The position numbers and the translations under genes were made by a program. Shown piece after piece: positions 37,201-45,900 of a DNA stretch of 64,000 bases. The stretch comes from Platycnemis pennipes. Its lineage: Eukaryota > Arthropoda > Insecta > Odonata > Platycnemididae. The DNA lies in contig OW121852.1 in the NCBI GenBank assembly GCA_933228895.1, positions 134,969,544 to 135,033,543 on the forward strand, read 5' to 3'. Positions within the stretch are counted from its first letter, which is position 1, and each line of letters begins with the position of its first letter. A model generated the notes under the pieces. It did no database searches and was not told the DNA's origin. It saw only the letters and a list, made by a program, of their open reading frames with translations.

Positions 37201-39372
37201 CTCCATAGACAGTCATCAGTCCCATGTGGAAAACATGCGCAGTCTTGCATCCCGCCCTCTGACACAGCAGCAAGCCACTCTTCTCCTTCACTTCCGACAC
37301 AACCCCCTTCCCCACTTCCTTCCCTTCCACTGCTGAAGTGGAAGTGCTGGGCTGGGCTGCTGCTTTGGATGAACTGCTCTTCAGGGGTGCAGCGATGAGT
37401 GCAGGGATCACCGCAGCCGGCCCTACACTCCCCACTGCCGGCGGTTGACTGTGCTTCACGTAGTGATCACCAAGTCTCTGCTGAAGGTATGCATCATACC
37501 TCTTTTTGGCCTGGCCAAACCAACAGCAGTTGCTACAGGTCCAGTCACCAACCTCCGAGAGATGGTAACCAACTTTCTTGGAATTCTGTAAATGACAAGA
37601 AACAATACACACGTCCAGAGGGACGAAGCAATGAGATGGGAGGGAGTGAGAAGTGGCCGCAGTACAGCTCCGCCTCCAACCTCTAGCTTCTGGGTTTGAA
37701 ACCAGTCAGTGGCAGAGATGTTTCAGAAGTACACTCTCTCAGCTTGAAAGCAATTTTGAGAGCATTCAAGTTCAGCGCTCTCAGAACCCTTTGCACCTTT
37801 TGTTGAGGCTAATGATGATGGGTCCCTCTCCACCCTTCCCGTGAATATTTCTACCTCTGCCCAAAAACCCACCCATCGTGAAATGTTGCAAATAACATTG
37901 GTTGTTGGTTGCCCCATCTAATTAAACTACTACTATAAGACAAGTCCTTGTACCACCACATGTGACTCCAAATGACAAGAATTATTTTTACTTCATTTCA
38001 AGTAGATTTGTTCTAAACTTCTTTGACCACTTTCGAATCGATGCCCACATCCATCTTGCTTTTCTAACATGATTTTTTGAGAACAGGGTAACTGAAAAAA
38101 ATTCTAAGCTAATAGGATTCACACTCAAGGCAGTTTGATAAGGAGAAAACTCTGAAACCTTCACCGACACTTTAATTTTCAATCACAATGGTTTCATAGC
38201 AGAGCGAGGTAAATTTTTCTTCTTAAAGAAAGTTTTTAAACAAATATGAGGGGTCCTTGTAAAATTCAAGCGCACCGACTTAAGCCAGAACCACACAACC
38301 ACCGTTCACGTAAATACAACACTATATTTTAACACTTAATACTATCAGACTTATGTCACAAACCGTCAAAAAAAAATTGAAAATTATACAACTAATTCAT
38401 CAATTACCGGGTACCTGTGGAGTAAGCCATAGCTGAAGCCAGTCCTCCTCTAATATTTCGCTCCCATGCTGATACACAGTATGTTTTGGAACAGTTACTG
38501 ATGAGCCTATGCAAGGAACATACACTTTGAGACTTTTCTTAGCGACACTCTGCACAACACCCCACATACATGGAATCTGGTCAGGAATGAGAAGAGTGGA
38601 CTTTTCGGGGCCTCGCTGAAATGGATTAATATAAATTCCATAGTCTAGTATAAAGCGCGTTAAAACAGTAGTTCTATTAATGCAAATGTACTCATTGGAT
38701 AGCATACATTGGTAAATTTCACAACCTAAGCCATCAAAGATTAAGCCAGAATCTATGTTAACATAATGCACAGGGTAATTTACATAATTTTACCTCCACA
38801 ATATTCAAATTTGCTGTGCTAGACAAGTCGCGATTCTCAGGATCCCAATGGGCCCACAAGGGAACGAAACGACTTATTTTAACAACACCTAAAGTTTCCC
38901 ACACGATTAGGGAACAGACCAATAAATAATCCCCAATTTCTGGAGACTTGCTTCTTACACTGCTATTCACAAGGCTACGAGGTAGCACTATAACATCTTT
39001 GGTGAAGTGTTTCCCAACTTTGCAAAGAAAGAAGTCATCACCCAAAAGATGCGATATCTTGCATACAACTGAAAACGTTGGCTCTGGCAACCTTGACTTC
39101 TCCATTCCAGCAATATTTGGGTTCCAAATATCAGTCACATACCATTTACGAGTTTTTGAGCCTGGAGGGCCGCATGGTACATTCCATATGGATGCCTTAA
39201 GTGCATCTGAAGTCAGCAACAACTCCGAAAAATTTCGACAGGCATCAAAATCTTTACTTTCTAAGTAAGTAACGGTATATTGCTTCCTGTTTAATACGAA
39301 CTTTAGGTCCAATTCCTGGCCGCCTTTGACTTTTGCGACAATACAATTCAATCCGTATTGATAATCAGCCAT
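13247..39372 (-). CDS. Unrecognised seven-exon gene, 692-residue protein
   Basis: Exons on the minus strand: 38,794-39,372 (start MADYQYGLN), 38,415-38,615, 37,150-37,585, 24,773-24,930, 23,573-23,882, 16,321-16,460 and 13,247-13,501 (stop). Every junction has GT..AG borders and matching phase (0, 0, 1, 0, 1, 0), and the chain is open throughout. No family was recognised. Residues 1-260 look globular, with mixed strands and helices. A cysteine patch (WTCSNCCWFG, about 275-284, and LCQRAGCKTAH, about 367-377) could bind zinc and is split by an Ala/Pro/Ser-rich linker. Residues 406-460 form a conserved-looking block with NWMVKRKLNKALVQEL. A Gly/Pro/Glu-rich acidic tract (EEEEEGWSEDSEESEDE) follows. 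The C-terminus has a basic MKKKK then a predicted helix. The weakest splice site is the GTACCC donor of exon 2. No signal peptide or membrane segment is apparent. It is divergently paired with SSR1. Confidence 0.75.
14760..15535 (-). mobile_element. Jockey/I-type LINE relic (reverse transcriptase domain)
   Basis: Minus-strand translation across two frames gives a reverse transcriptase. The segments seen are RIGNCLSDSNLQEK with a decayed GVPQGS-like site, then SITLFVITI, then the catalytic VDDLTVFC (one Asp pair, equivalent to YADD). These are followed by FFGVILDYQLNWREHI, then SRLDYGSIVY, then an IGSFRTSP motif near 14,800. This order is typical of Jockey/I-superclade non-LTR elements. The N-terminal endonuclease and the 3' end are missing and frameshifts are present, so it is dead. 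Confidence 0.85.
15451..15775. repeat. Two-copy direct repeat, unit about 140 bp
   Basis: Copies at 15,451-15,597 and 15,637-15,775 share the ordered blocks cccctaaaagaag-like head, gacaaaggacctttagaa, gattttgaac, caatcactgt and atcctgaaaaaagtcacg. A short unrelated spacer separates them. This is a local duplication or the remains of a satellite-like array. Confidence 0.75.
17950..18515 (-). mobile_element. Penelope-like element 3' end with GIY-YIG endonuclease domain
   Basis: Minus-strand translation reads PPKDHLVRAKDPIGLKTPG, then GVCRVLCECGDAYIGETG, the degenerate GIY-YIG motif with the CxC and YIGETG signature of Penelope-like elements. EHKRHLRLGQLEKSAVAEH follows, with a conserved tail ending NFNRDTGFSISNAWKPV. 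The noncoding end nearby (17,985-18,030) carries the typical gccgacgtttcggtg and gtcatcaggg blocks. The reverse transcriptase that should precede the endonuclease is missing, so this is a 5'-truncated copy. GVC replacing the usual GIY or GVY would probably weaken the nuclease. Confidence 0.85.
18740..19230 (-). pseudogene. cc8L18.2-like repeat protein fragment
   Basis: The minus strand encodes, with frameshifts, a segment found in many repeat-borne arthropod proteins annotated as cc8L18.2-like. It reads LLSPQIRQILKDEI, then ELQKNAWLALKNLVKG, then LGCNLSIKIHFLHSHL, then FPENLVAV, GEHCHQDLKIMEAR and, after a stop, VADYCWSFRRD. The function of this family is unknown. Only the C-terminal portion is present and it has at least two interruptions. 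It abuts the 3' end of the R4/Dong-like LINE. Confidence 0.65.
19270..22548 (-). mobile_element. R4/Dong-clade LINE, nearly full length, inactivated
   Basis: A 3.3-kb non-LTR retrotransposon. From the 5' end it has a GC-rich leader (22,290-22,548), an N-terminal CTLCGVRC finger-like motif (about 22,240), a linker, then the reverse transcriptase. The RT shows NFTAPGMDAVNNFWWKK, ILPVR/SGTEPIPSW..LIPKKGDL..YRPI, GWVDYKKAFDT, FQGDSLSPLLFCL and the catalytic FYLDDLKLYA. A C-terminal CRVCRRQPETLGHLLSGC zinc knuckle is typical of the R2/R4-type elements with a restriction-like endonuclease. In-frame stops lie near 21,228 and 21,075, and there is a frameshift near 21,450. It sits in a TAA tract, the known target of Dong. 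Confidence 0.88.
22549..22563. repeat. TTA/TAA microsatellite at LINE 5' end
   Basis: A cttattattattattt tract immediately borders the 5' end of the R4/Dong-like element. A shorter gttattataag lies at its 3' end (19,268-19,278). Established knowledge: Dong inserts into TAA repeats. Confidence 0.8.
25285..25479. repeat. 195-bp foldback repeat
   Basis: Two roughly 92-bp arms are near-perfect inverted copies meeting at about 25,382 around a short loop. The outer part reads aaaaaataaaaatgacttt and its complement. The inner part contains attaacaagaccaacc and ccttgataatg. The sequence resembles the noncoding termini of Penelope-like elements (tGATAATGgCACTATAGCC-type block), so it may be two PLE ends joined head to head. 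No coding content. Confidence 0.85.
26162..29682. repeat. Pair of about 67-bp inverted repeats bounding 3.5 kb
   Basis: The left arm (26,162-26,229), read on the minus strand, contains ctagcatcgctag, tagcgacaacttg, gaaaccgtacac and gggtacga. The right arm (29,617-29,682) contains ctagcatcgctag, tagcgacatctgg, gaaaccgtacac and tggtacg in the same order. The arms diverge by roughly a quarter. They enclose the pogo-like relic. They may be the ends of a larger DNA element or two copies of one short repeat in opposite orientation. Confidence 0.6.
27758..29130 (+). mobile_element. pogo/Jerky-type DNA transposon relic with attccgaca iterons
   Basis: Plus-strand ORFs at 28,383-28,589 and 28,593-28,775 give a CENP-B-like transposase N-terminal half. 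The segments seen are GMPVTGRLRRRVYAYCE, GLTGRKLMKLFLNR, then a stop where the family reads RKAQ, then MNQGRAMKLKR, then NIDEKAFRKKE at the position of the first catalytic Asp (xDEKG). A short C-terminal zinc-finger-like CSVCKQYVHEECAD segment lies at about 28,850-28,905. The central catalytic core is missing. Seven copies of attccgaca or its complement sit at the two ends (27,758; 27,775; 28,114; 28,125; 29,072; 29,095; 29,122). Confidence 0.75.
31420..32075 (+). pseudogene. DDE_4 (HARBI1/ISL2EU-like) transposase relic
   Basis: Plus-strand translation with stops and frameshifts gives ordered blocks of an IS5-type DDE_4 transposase. They are FEVPVVSGINYFSD...LTRFTGFNTFLKL, then WPSKDDILYSMPRCFGDF, then VRLVLGCKEV where the family has the catalytic DCTE (both acidic residues altered), then SYSQYKGSHTVKYLVGVLPG and GYEGWVSDRRTVEE, containing the second catalytic Asp region, then LLEPFID. 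The gene is clearly dead. The element's ends were not found. Confidence 0.75.
32512..32625 (+). repeat. tRNA-derived short repeat, degenerate copy
   Basis: The core 32,527-32,597 folds like a tRNA acceptor (gccttgg with tcaaggc), with an A-box-like tgcttcactggttaaagc, the segment cctggccggaaatcagg as an anticodon arm, and a decayed T arm (ggttcaaatccc). It is followed by tttctctgtggaa, the same tail as the copy at 63.1 kb. The conserved anticodon-arm sequence and shared tail mark a repeat family rather than a functional tRNA gene. Confidence 0.75.
33626..36412 (+). mobile_element. piggyBac-like transposon relic
   Basis: The left end begins cacattcggtgcggcc directly after TTAA (33,622-33,625), and near it lies gccgccgataggcggc. 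The right end carries an inverted counterpart, gccgccgatcggcggcat (36,393-36,411). Inside, an N-terminal acidic segment (DDDIAQFVENRSFVEPDENT, then DEETDAISDDNE after a stop) is followed by decayed sequence. Then comes the piggyBac hallmark HNKYMGGIDRIDD (about 35,425-35,465), which continues after a frameshift as YYPGKRRSLKWFIKLW. This matches the MGGVDRxDQ..YY..RKxxKWW segment of the transposase. Several catalytic blocks are unreadable, so the copy is dead. Confidence 0.82.
36450..36760 (+). mobile_element. LINE reverse-transcriptase fragment (Jockey/CR1 type)
   Basis: One frame reads KPKNSMGYDRISVNTIK, then a linker, GEFPKQLKTAVIVPIFKKGD and CNYRPISL, followed after a stop by PVFSKVLEKIIKIRLLNFL. 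These are RT fingers motifs 0-1 of Jockey/CR1-type LINEs. No endonuclease and no catalytic YADD block follow, so about 100 residues survive. It lies immediately after the right end of the piggyBac-like relic. Confidence 0.85.
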
Positions 39373-39925
39373 TGCTAATGGTCTTCACAAGACGTAATTT
39401 AATTCCGGATACATATGTCACTCTGAGTTTGAGAGCAATGGCATAGTTTCAGGTCCGATTAGACTACTTCCCGATAGAATAGCTGTCAATAAAATTCAAC
39501 TAGAATAATGAAGACTTATAAATATTATAAAAGTGTTTTAGGACTACTGACTTGAGAAATAATAATAAAGTACTAATCTACACTAATCTACCGGCTCCTA
39601 AATGTCAAACTTCACCACTTCTACCGCTTCTACTGTTTCTACCACGCCTTCGGATATCAGCGCTCATTTTTCAATGGAAGGGGTTAGGTAGATTTTGCAG
39701 TGCCACCTATTGCTATCGACAAGTATCCACGTCACTCGTAAGGAACGGTACGTGGTCGCGTGGTGTCCGTTGTCACCGTTGTGTACAGCTGGTTGTATCG
39801 TTCGTCGTCCTTACCCAGGAGTCAAGGGGAGATAGTAGCCGCATTGGGTCATTGTGAGGTTATATTTCAATCCAACTGCCCTCAGGACCAAAGTTCTTAA
39901 AGTTGGAGATATAAGTGAAGAAGAA
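39373..39925. promoter_or_regulatory. Putative bidirectional promoter region between two divergent genes
   Basis: The 553 bp between the start codon of the 692-residue gene (minus) and that of SSR1 (plus) must contain both 5' UTRs and, unless upstream noncoding exons exist, both promoters. It is GC-richer in its right half (39,640-39,850) than the surrounding DNA. No TATA box is obvious near either start. This is inferred from layout, not from a recognised promoter motif. Confidence 0.5.
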
Positions 39926-42900
39926 ATGCAAAAATCAGTGCTTATTTGTGTTATTTTTAGTGCTATATGTTTGCTAGCCTTAAACAGAGGTAAGTACGTT
40001 TCCCTACCTAGAGAGCGCTTTGATATTGGATTTGTAATTTTATATTTTTACCAAGTGGTGATTGCTGATGACTTAATGCCGGGTTTTATGCTGTACATTT
40101 TGATAATTAAAATTAATGGTTAACATCACCTCATACGCAGGTAATTGCAGACCTGCCGTAACTCGTGCCCTTAAATAGTCTAGAACGTTGCGATCTACCT
40201 TTCATATTGTTTAGGAAGCGGATAGCGCACTTCCGTCGCGAAAGAAATGGCACCTCGGAAAAATCGGGATATTGAAATGTCCTAAGCCCATGTGGTTCCA
40301 CAATTTGATAATATATGATCAAATTGCGGTTAATTGTATTCGGAGATTGAATTCCTGCAATTGGTTGAAGCCTTAAATCAACTCTTGCCGTGCAGAACCC
40401 CGTTGGCCATATGTTAGCAAAGTTTTCAATTGCCGGTATTTGGCCGCAGCATATCATAGTTCCGACTTTCATTGGTTTAGAGCCCGTTTTACCTGTCGTC
40501 ATAGGTTCGTTATTCGCTTCGGCGGCGGATGTGCTGGAGGATGAAGTCGAGGACGACGTGGATGTCGAAGGAGAGGAAACGGCGGTGACCGAGGAATCCG
40601 ACGATGACGACGACGAAGGCGGAGCGGATGGAGATTCCACGCCGCGGTCATCTCCGGATGCGGACACGACGATTTTGTTCACCAAGCCAGTCTCTTCATC
40701 GTCTCCATTGGGTTTGTCTCACATTATTGTCATTGCCCATTTCGTATTGGAATGTTGGAATCTATGAAGCTGCAATTTTCATTCAATGTGGATAAATGAA
40801 TATTCATGATATGCTCCATATTTAGTTTAACCCAAGGATACTAATGATCAATTTCTTTGGTCACCCTATATTTGCCATGTAAATAAATTTCTTCATCCCT
40901 AAGCGTAGCAAGGTCAGGTGTAAACCATTTGTTGGCCTACTTTTTCCAGGCTGTGTCTACATTAGTCAAGTTACCTGTTTCCATTCTTCCACATCCATTC
41001 AACCCCAGTACCCTAAACGAATACTTCATCAAATCCATTGACGACCTCATTTATACTTAAACAAGAAGTCTGCTACTGTAACAGACTTACAAAATGATGT
41101 TCCAGCTATTGCATCCACTATGAAATGTATGAATGTGGTGATACCACATGACGTTAGGTGTAATGGAAACTCTCGGATATTCTTAAATGTATTGACGTAT
41201 ATGGTTTATCATCAAATCCAATCAAAGAATTCATTAAATAAGATTGGCAATTTTCCACAAAGAAATCTTCACTGCGACCAGTTTCGATGTGATACATCAT
41301 CATCGGGCCTGATGATGATGTATCACATTGACACCGGTCACATCGGCATCTTCTTTAATTATGTTATTCCACCATGTAATGCCTGAAACGACTCTCTTTA
41401 AATAATTCATAGTGTAATTGATGAATCACTATTAATGGTATACAATTCTTGTTTTCGGTCTGGCAGTTTCCTTAAATCACTTATATTCTCAAAAGTAATC
41501 CCATTCATAAAAAGGGTGACAAAACCTTGGCTTCTTCATTGCCTAATATCACTAAGCTGGGGTGCGACCACACCATGAACTGGGGGAAGGGGCAAACTCC
41601 TTGAAAAATCTGTATAAAGCTGGGTTCACATGGGTGCGGAAAGGCATCTAGCCAATCAACCTGCACTAATATGGAAACGGACCAGAGGAATTGAAATGGA
41701 AACGAAAATTCAAACAGCACCTAGCCAATCACAAGAGAGGGTGTGGAACAAAGGGGACGGAAGGTGTTTTTTGAATTTTAAAATATTTTCTGCTTTCCGC
41801 ATGCAGAGTATGACATATGCTCAACGCAGCTCGAAGTTATTTAAAAAACAATGACATAGCGACACCCGAAGTATCTCACGGGAAACGTCAAGGCGAATAA
41901 ATTCCCAAGTCAGCCCACTTTCGAGTGACTTGCTTACATTTTGGATAGCTATCGTCCCCCCCTTTGTTGCACCCCTTACACTAACCCTTGGGTTTGCATT
42001 TGAGAAGGTCATATAAAATCAGCTCTATAACTATTTTCAAATCAACAAACTACTTTCAATCATCATAACATGGATTCAGCAAAGGTAAAACCACCTCATC
42101 TGCTATCATCAGATGCAGTACTGATAAAGTACTTAAGGCCTTAGAAGAAAAAACATCCATTGGCTTGATTCCATGTGACCTACGGAAGGTTTTGATTGTC
42201 TCTCATTCTATTCTTCTTCACAAACTTTCTCCTTATACATTCAAGAATAATGAATTGAAACTAATTTACTCATACCTAAGGGACCATTTACAGAGGATTT
42301 TTGTTGATTTCTAATTGTCCTCACCTTTAGTTGTCAAGTACGATGTAATTCATGGTTCAGTGCTTGGCCCACTTGTTTTCCTGGCCTTGATGAACTATCT
42401 TCCTCACCATGTCCCAGCTGAAATTCCAAAACTCCTTCAGTACCACCATGACTGCAGCATGAATGTGGTTCACATCCACAGAGACTTGCCTTAAATGCCG
42501 AGAAAAACGACTGTAAGTGGATTTCAATAAGTCATAACTGAATTTTCTCACTAAAGGATTCAAAAATAATAAATTATCCACTTGCAGTTGACAAAATTTC
42601 AGGAAATTCTTGATTAGTCCCCAAAATTCCCCTCTAATTCCTGGTGTTCAACCCAAAGGTTGGTCTTTGGTAGGTGAGAGCAGAGCTCACCTACCAAGCC
42701 ATTGACTTGTGAAATTCATACATTCAGGGTTGGGGGGCCAGTTCCTTTTCCTGGGCCACCTGCCATTTCCTAAGTTCTGACTCGCAGAGAATCGAATCGC
42801 GAAGATTTTAGGTCGGGGCATCCAGAAAGCCCCTTGAACCTGAGAACCTACGTTCGGTTTTTTGTTTGTTCACTTCCAATGCGAATACGCGTCCAAAAGG

Positions 42901-45900
42901 ATCCTCACGAGTTCCTAGAAACAGAGTTTATGAAAACCTTGTGCGGATGACGAAATCGGCGAGTGGAAAACCAAACCCCCCCCTCCTCCACCTAATGCCA
43001 CAGGGTCAGCGCTGGGGAGGATAAAATTCATAACTGCCTAGTACACCTCAATAGCCACTGGAAAAATTAAGATTTTAGGCGTGCAGGGGTTCACCGCTTT
43101 GATGATAGCGGCTTTGAAAACTCATTCTGATCATTGTGCTTAAAGGTACTTGTAGAAGAATGATGTCACTATGTTTTGATTTTTTTCAATTTTTGATTTT
43201 TTCTTCAAAGCAAGTTTTAATAAGCCAAAGTTCAGCTAGATTTTCTCGCTAACCTAGTGAAATATAATTTTTTCTTTCCGATCGTTATGTGGAATGACAT
43301 CTCCTGAATCAAATAAAGGAAACCGCAAGTCTCTATCTTCAATAGTTATCCCATAGTTGAGTGACATATAAACACGGACAGAGCAAAAAAAAGGCCGGAA
43401 ACAGTCACCCAAAACTGCCCTATGTTTTGGGTTAAAATTCAAACTATTCTTATTCATCAATTTGTGTTATGTTAAAGGCCTGGCAAGAACTATTGCAAAT
43501 TATTTTGCCTAATGTCTAATTAAAATATTATTATAGTACATGGCTAAGGAAGCCTGACTGAATTGCATGATTCAACTCCAGGCTTTATGTAGAAAACAAT
43601 AGCTTGCATTTGGTATTGACTTAATGGAACTGTCTTAGCATTAATTCTTTTCTAATCACTACTTGTTTGATCTGTGCTCTATGATGCAAAAATGAAGAAC
43701 TGATTATTCATGAGATTATCTTCTAAGGAACCACTGATGTGCACTTGCATACTGCCTCTGCTACTTCTTATTTCATGGACCTTTAGCTATTGTAATGCGC
43801 TCCTTTGTCTTTTATCGTGCTTATGTACAGAGCTACCTGGTGGGAACGTGGTGGAACTACTGATTGGCTTCTCAAACAAGGGCCAGCAGGACTTCATCCT
43901 GGAAGCAGTGGATGCTTCTTTCCGCTATCCAATGGACTTTGCTTTCCACATCCAGAACTACTCAACAATTGCCTACAACAAGGTGGTCGCACCTAATCAT
44001 GAAGCAACGCTCGCATACTCGTTCATTCCATCTGAAGCATTTGCAGGGCGACCCTTTGGCCTAAGCGTCAATCTTCACTACAGAGACTCACTGGTAAGAT
44101 GATAGTTTCTACTCTTTTGAGTGTTAGATTACAGTAGAACCTCTTTTTTACGAACCTCTAATTTACAAAATGACACCAATTTACGAACCATTCCGCCGGT
44201 CCCAATCTTTGTATACAGGAAAACCATGTAAAATGACCTCTATTTTACGAAACCTCCATTTTACTGATTTACGAAGTGAGAGGCCGGTCCCTAGGAGTGA
44301 TTGACATCTGTTTTACGAAGTTTTTGAAAGGATTTTGTAGCACTGAACTCAGTACAATGGAATAACAATCGCTGTATACTGCGACAGGAGCAGCTGAAGC
44401 CAGATAGGTCATGTTGAGAGGGCCCTCGGTCCAAGTATTTCATATGGGAAATGTGGAAAAATCGAATGTGAGCATAGTGCTTTTTGAAGTGCTTAAACTG
44501 CAGCAAAAATCCCAGAGACTGATCATCCAAATCGCAATTCAATCCTAATTATATAATCCAAGGAAAAAATGTTCAAAGACGCATGGCACGACGCCTACTT
44601 CTCGAAAACAATGCCCCAGTTCATAAAATAATCGGATTAGTGCTTGGTAATTTCTATTCCTTTTCTATCATTTTGTGTATTGCAAATACCTAACTCGTCG
44701 TCACAATGGATCCATATTTTCTCTGGAATTATTTAAAATTAGCTTTAAGGTAGCCGCCGCAACCCCAATTCAGAACTTACTTCAGCCTTTCACTTGAAAA
44801 TGGTATTCCCGTTGGAAGTTCTTTGCTGCAGCTGTCGTGGAGCTTAGTTTCATTAAAAAATACTAAGTTTGCAATAATAAATTACTTATATTCAAATATT
44901 GATGCAATTTGATTATTTAATTTTTCATTTGAAGTGTTTTACGTTGTTAGGTAAGAATTCGCGATCGCTTTCTGTAGTCGAAACCGAGTAAATAGTTCTT
45001 GCAAGTCACCGCTAGATGTCAGCACTGTAGAATGCATCTTAAAAAAGGGAATTTCAAATTTACTTGAGTGAAGTTCTAAAATTGACTTAAATTAGCTGCG
45101 AAATATTATTAAATGTATTTCAAACGATACGCTTTCTTCAAAAAAGGAATTTTCTGGTCTTTTCATGGAAATATACTGGGTCAGTTGGAACTTTGTTTTG
45201 AAATTTCCTAGTTAAAATGTATCCCTGGCTTTCCCATGTTAAAATGGTTTCTTTGAGCACAAATCGACTAGCACTAAATATACCCCTTTCGTTAATTAAT
45301 GCATAACTGCATATGCTTAAAATACTCTGCAGGATGAGTTAATTCTCTTATTCCCCTTATTGTGAGATTTACCAACCAGCTACAAGAACTTAATTCAGTT
45401 GCAGCAGCCAAGTTCATACCATTATAAATTTATAGAAAAATATCCACCTGTTTTTTTTTATTCATGGCTGTTTCATTCTCTTTTACTAAAGTGAGTCTCC
45501 TAGCCTTAGGAATGACGCCTATGCTCTACAGCGAGTCAATACAATTGAGGTGTAATTTTAAAATCCTTTCAATTTGATGTAGATACACTGCACACAGAGA
45601 ATTTCATGTAATATCTGTTGTTTTTTCCCAGAATGAGCAGATGACTATTATTTGTTATAGTAATTAGTTTGATTTCAACCATAGCATAACTATTTGACAA
45701 GTTAAGTACAGCATAGTGTTTAATTGCATTGAAAGTATACTCGCATTCTTGTCAGCAGAGTTTTAGTAGATGTACATTTGTCGCAGATCAAGCCTCTTAT
45801 GTGCATGATGTGCCTCCATGGACATTGCTCCATGCTGTGTGAGGTACGTGTTGCCAGAGCATGGGAGTGTCACCGCAAAAACTATTTCCTACTGTTGGAG

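Larger units (their letters stand above)
40712..43830 (+). other. SSR1 intron 2
   Basis: A 3.1-kb GT..AG intron holding a foldback (41,268-41,335) and a LINE relic (41,440-42,480). The stretch 42,480-43,830 shows nothing recognisable. Confidence 0.8.

Noticed and set aside
40131..40685. A 184-codon minus-strand ORF rich in Ser
   Set aside because: Antisense shadow of the acidic SSR1 exon 2; Asp/Glu codons read as Ser-rich in reverse.
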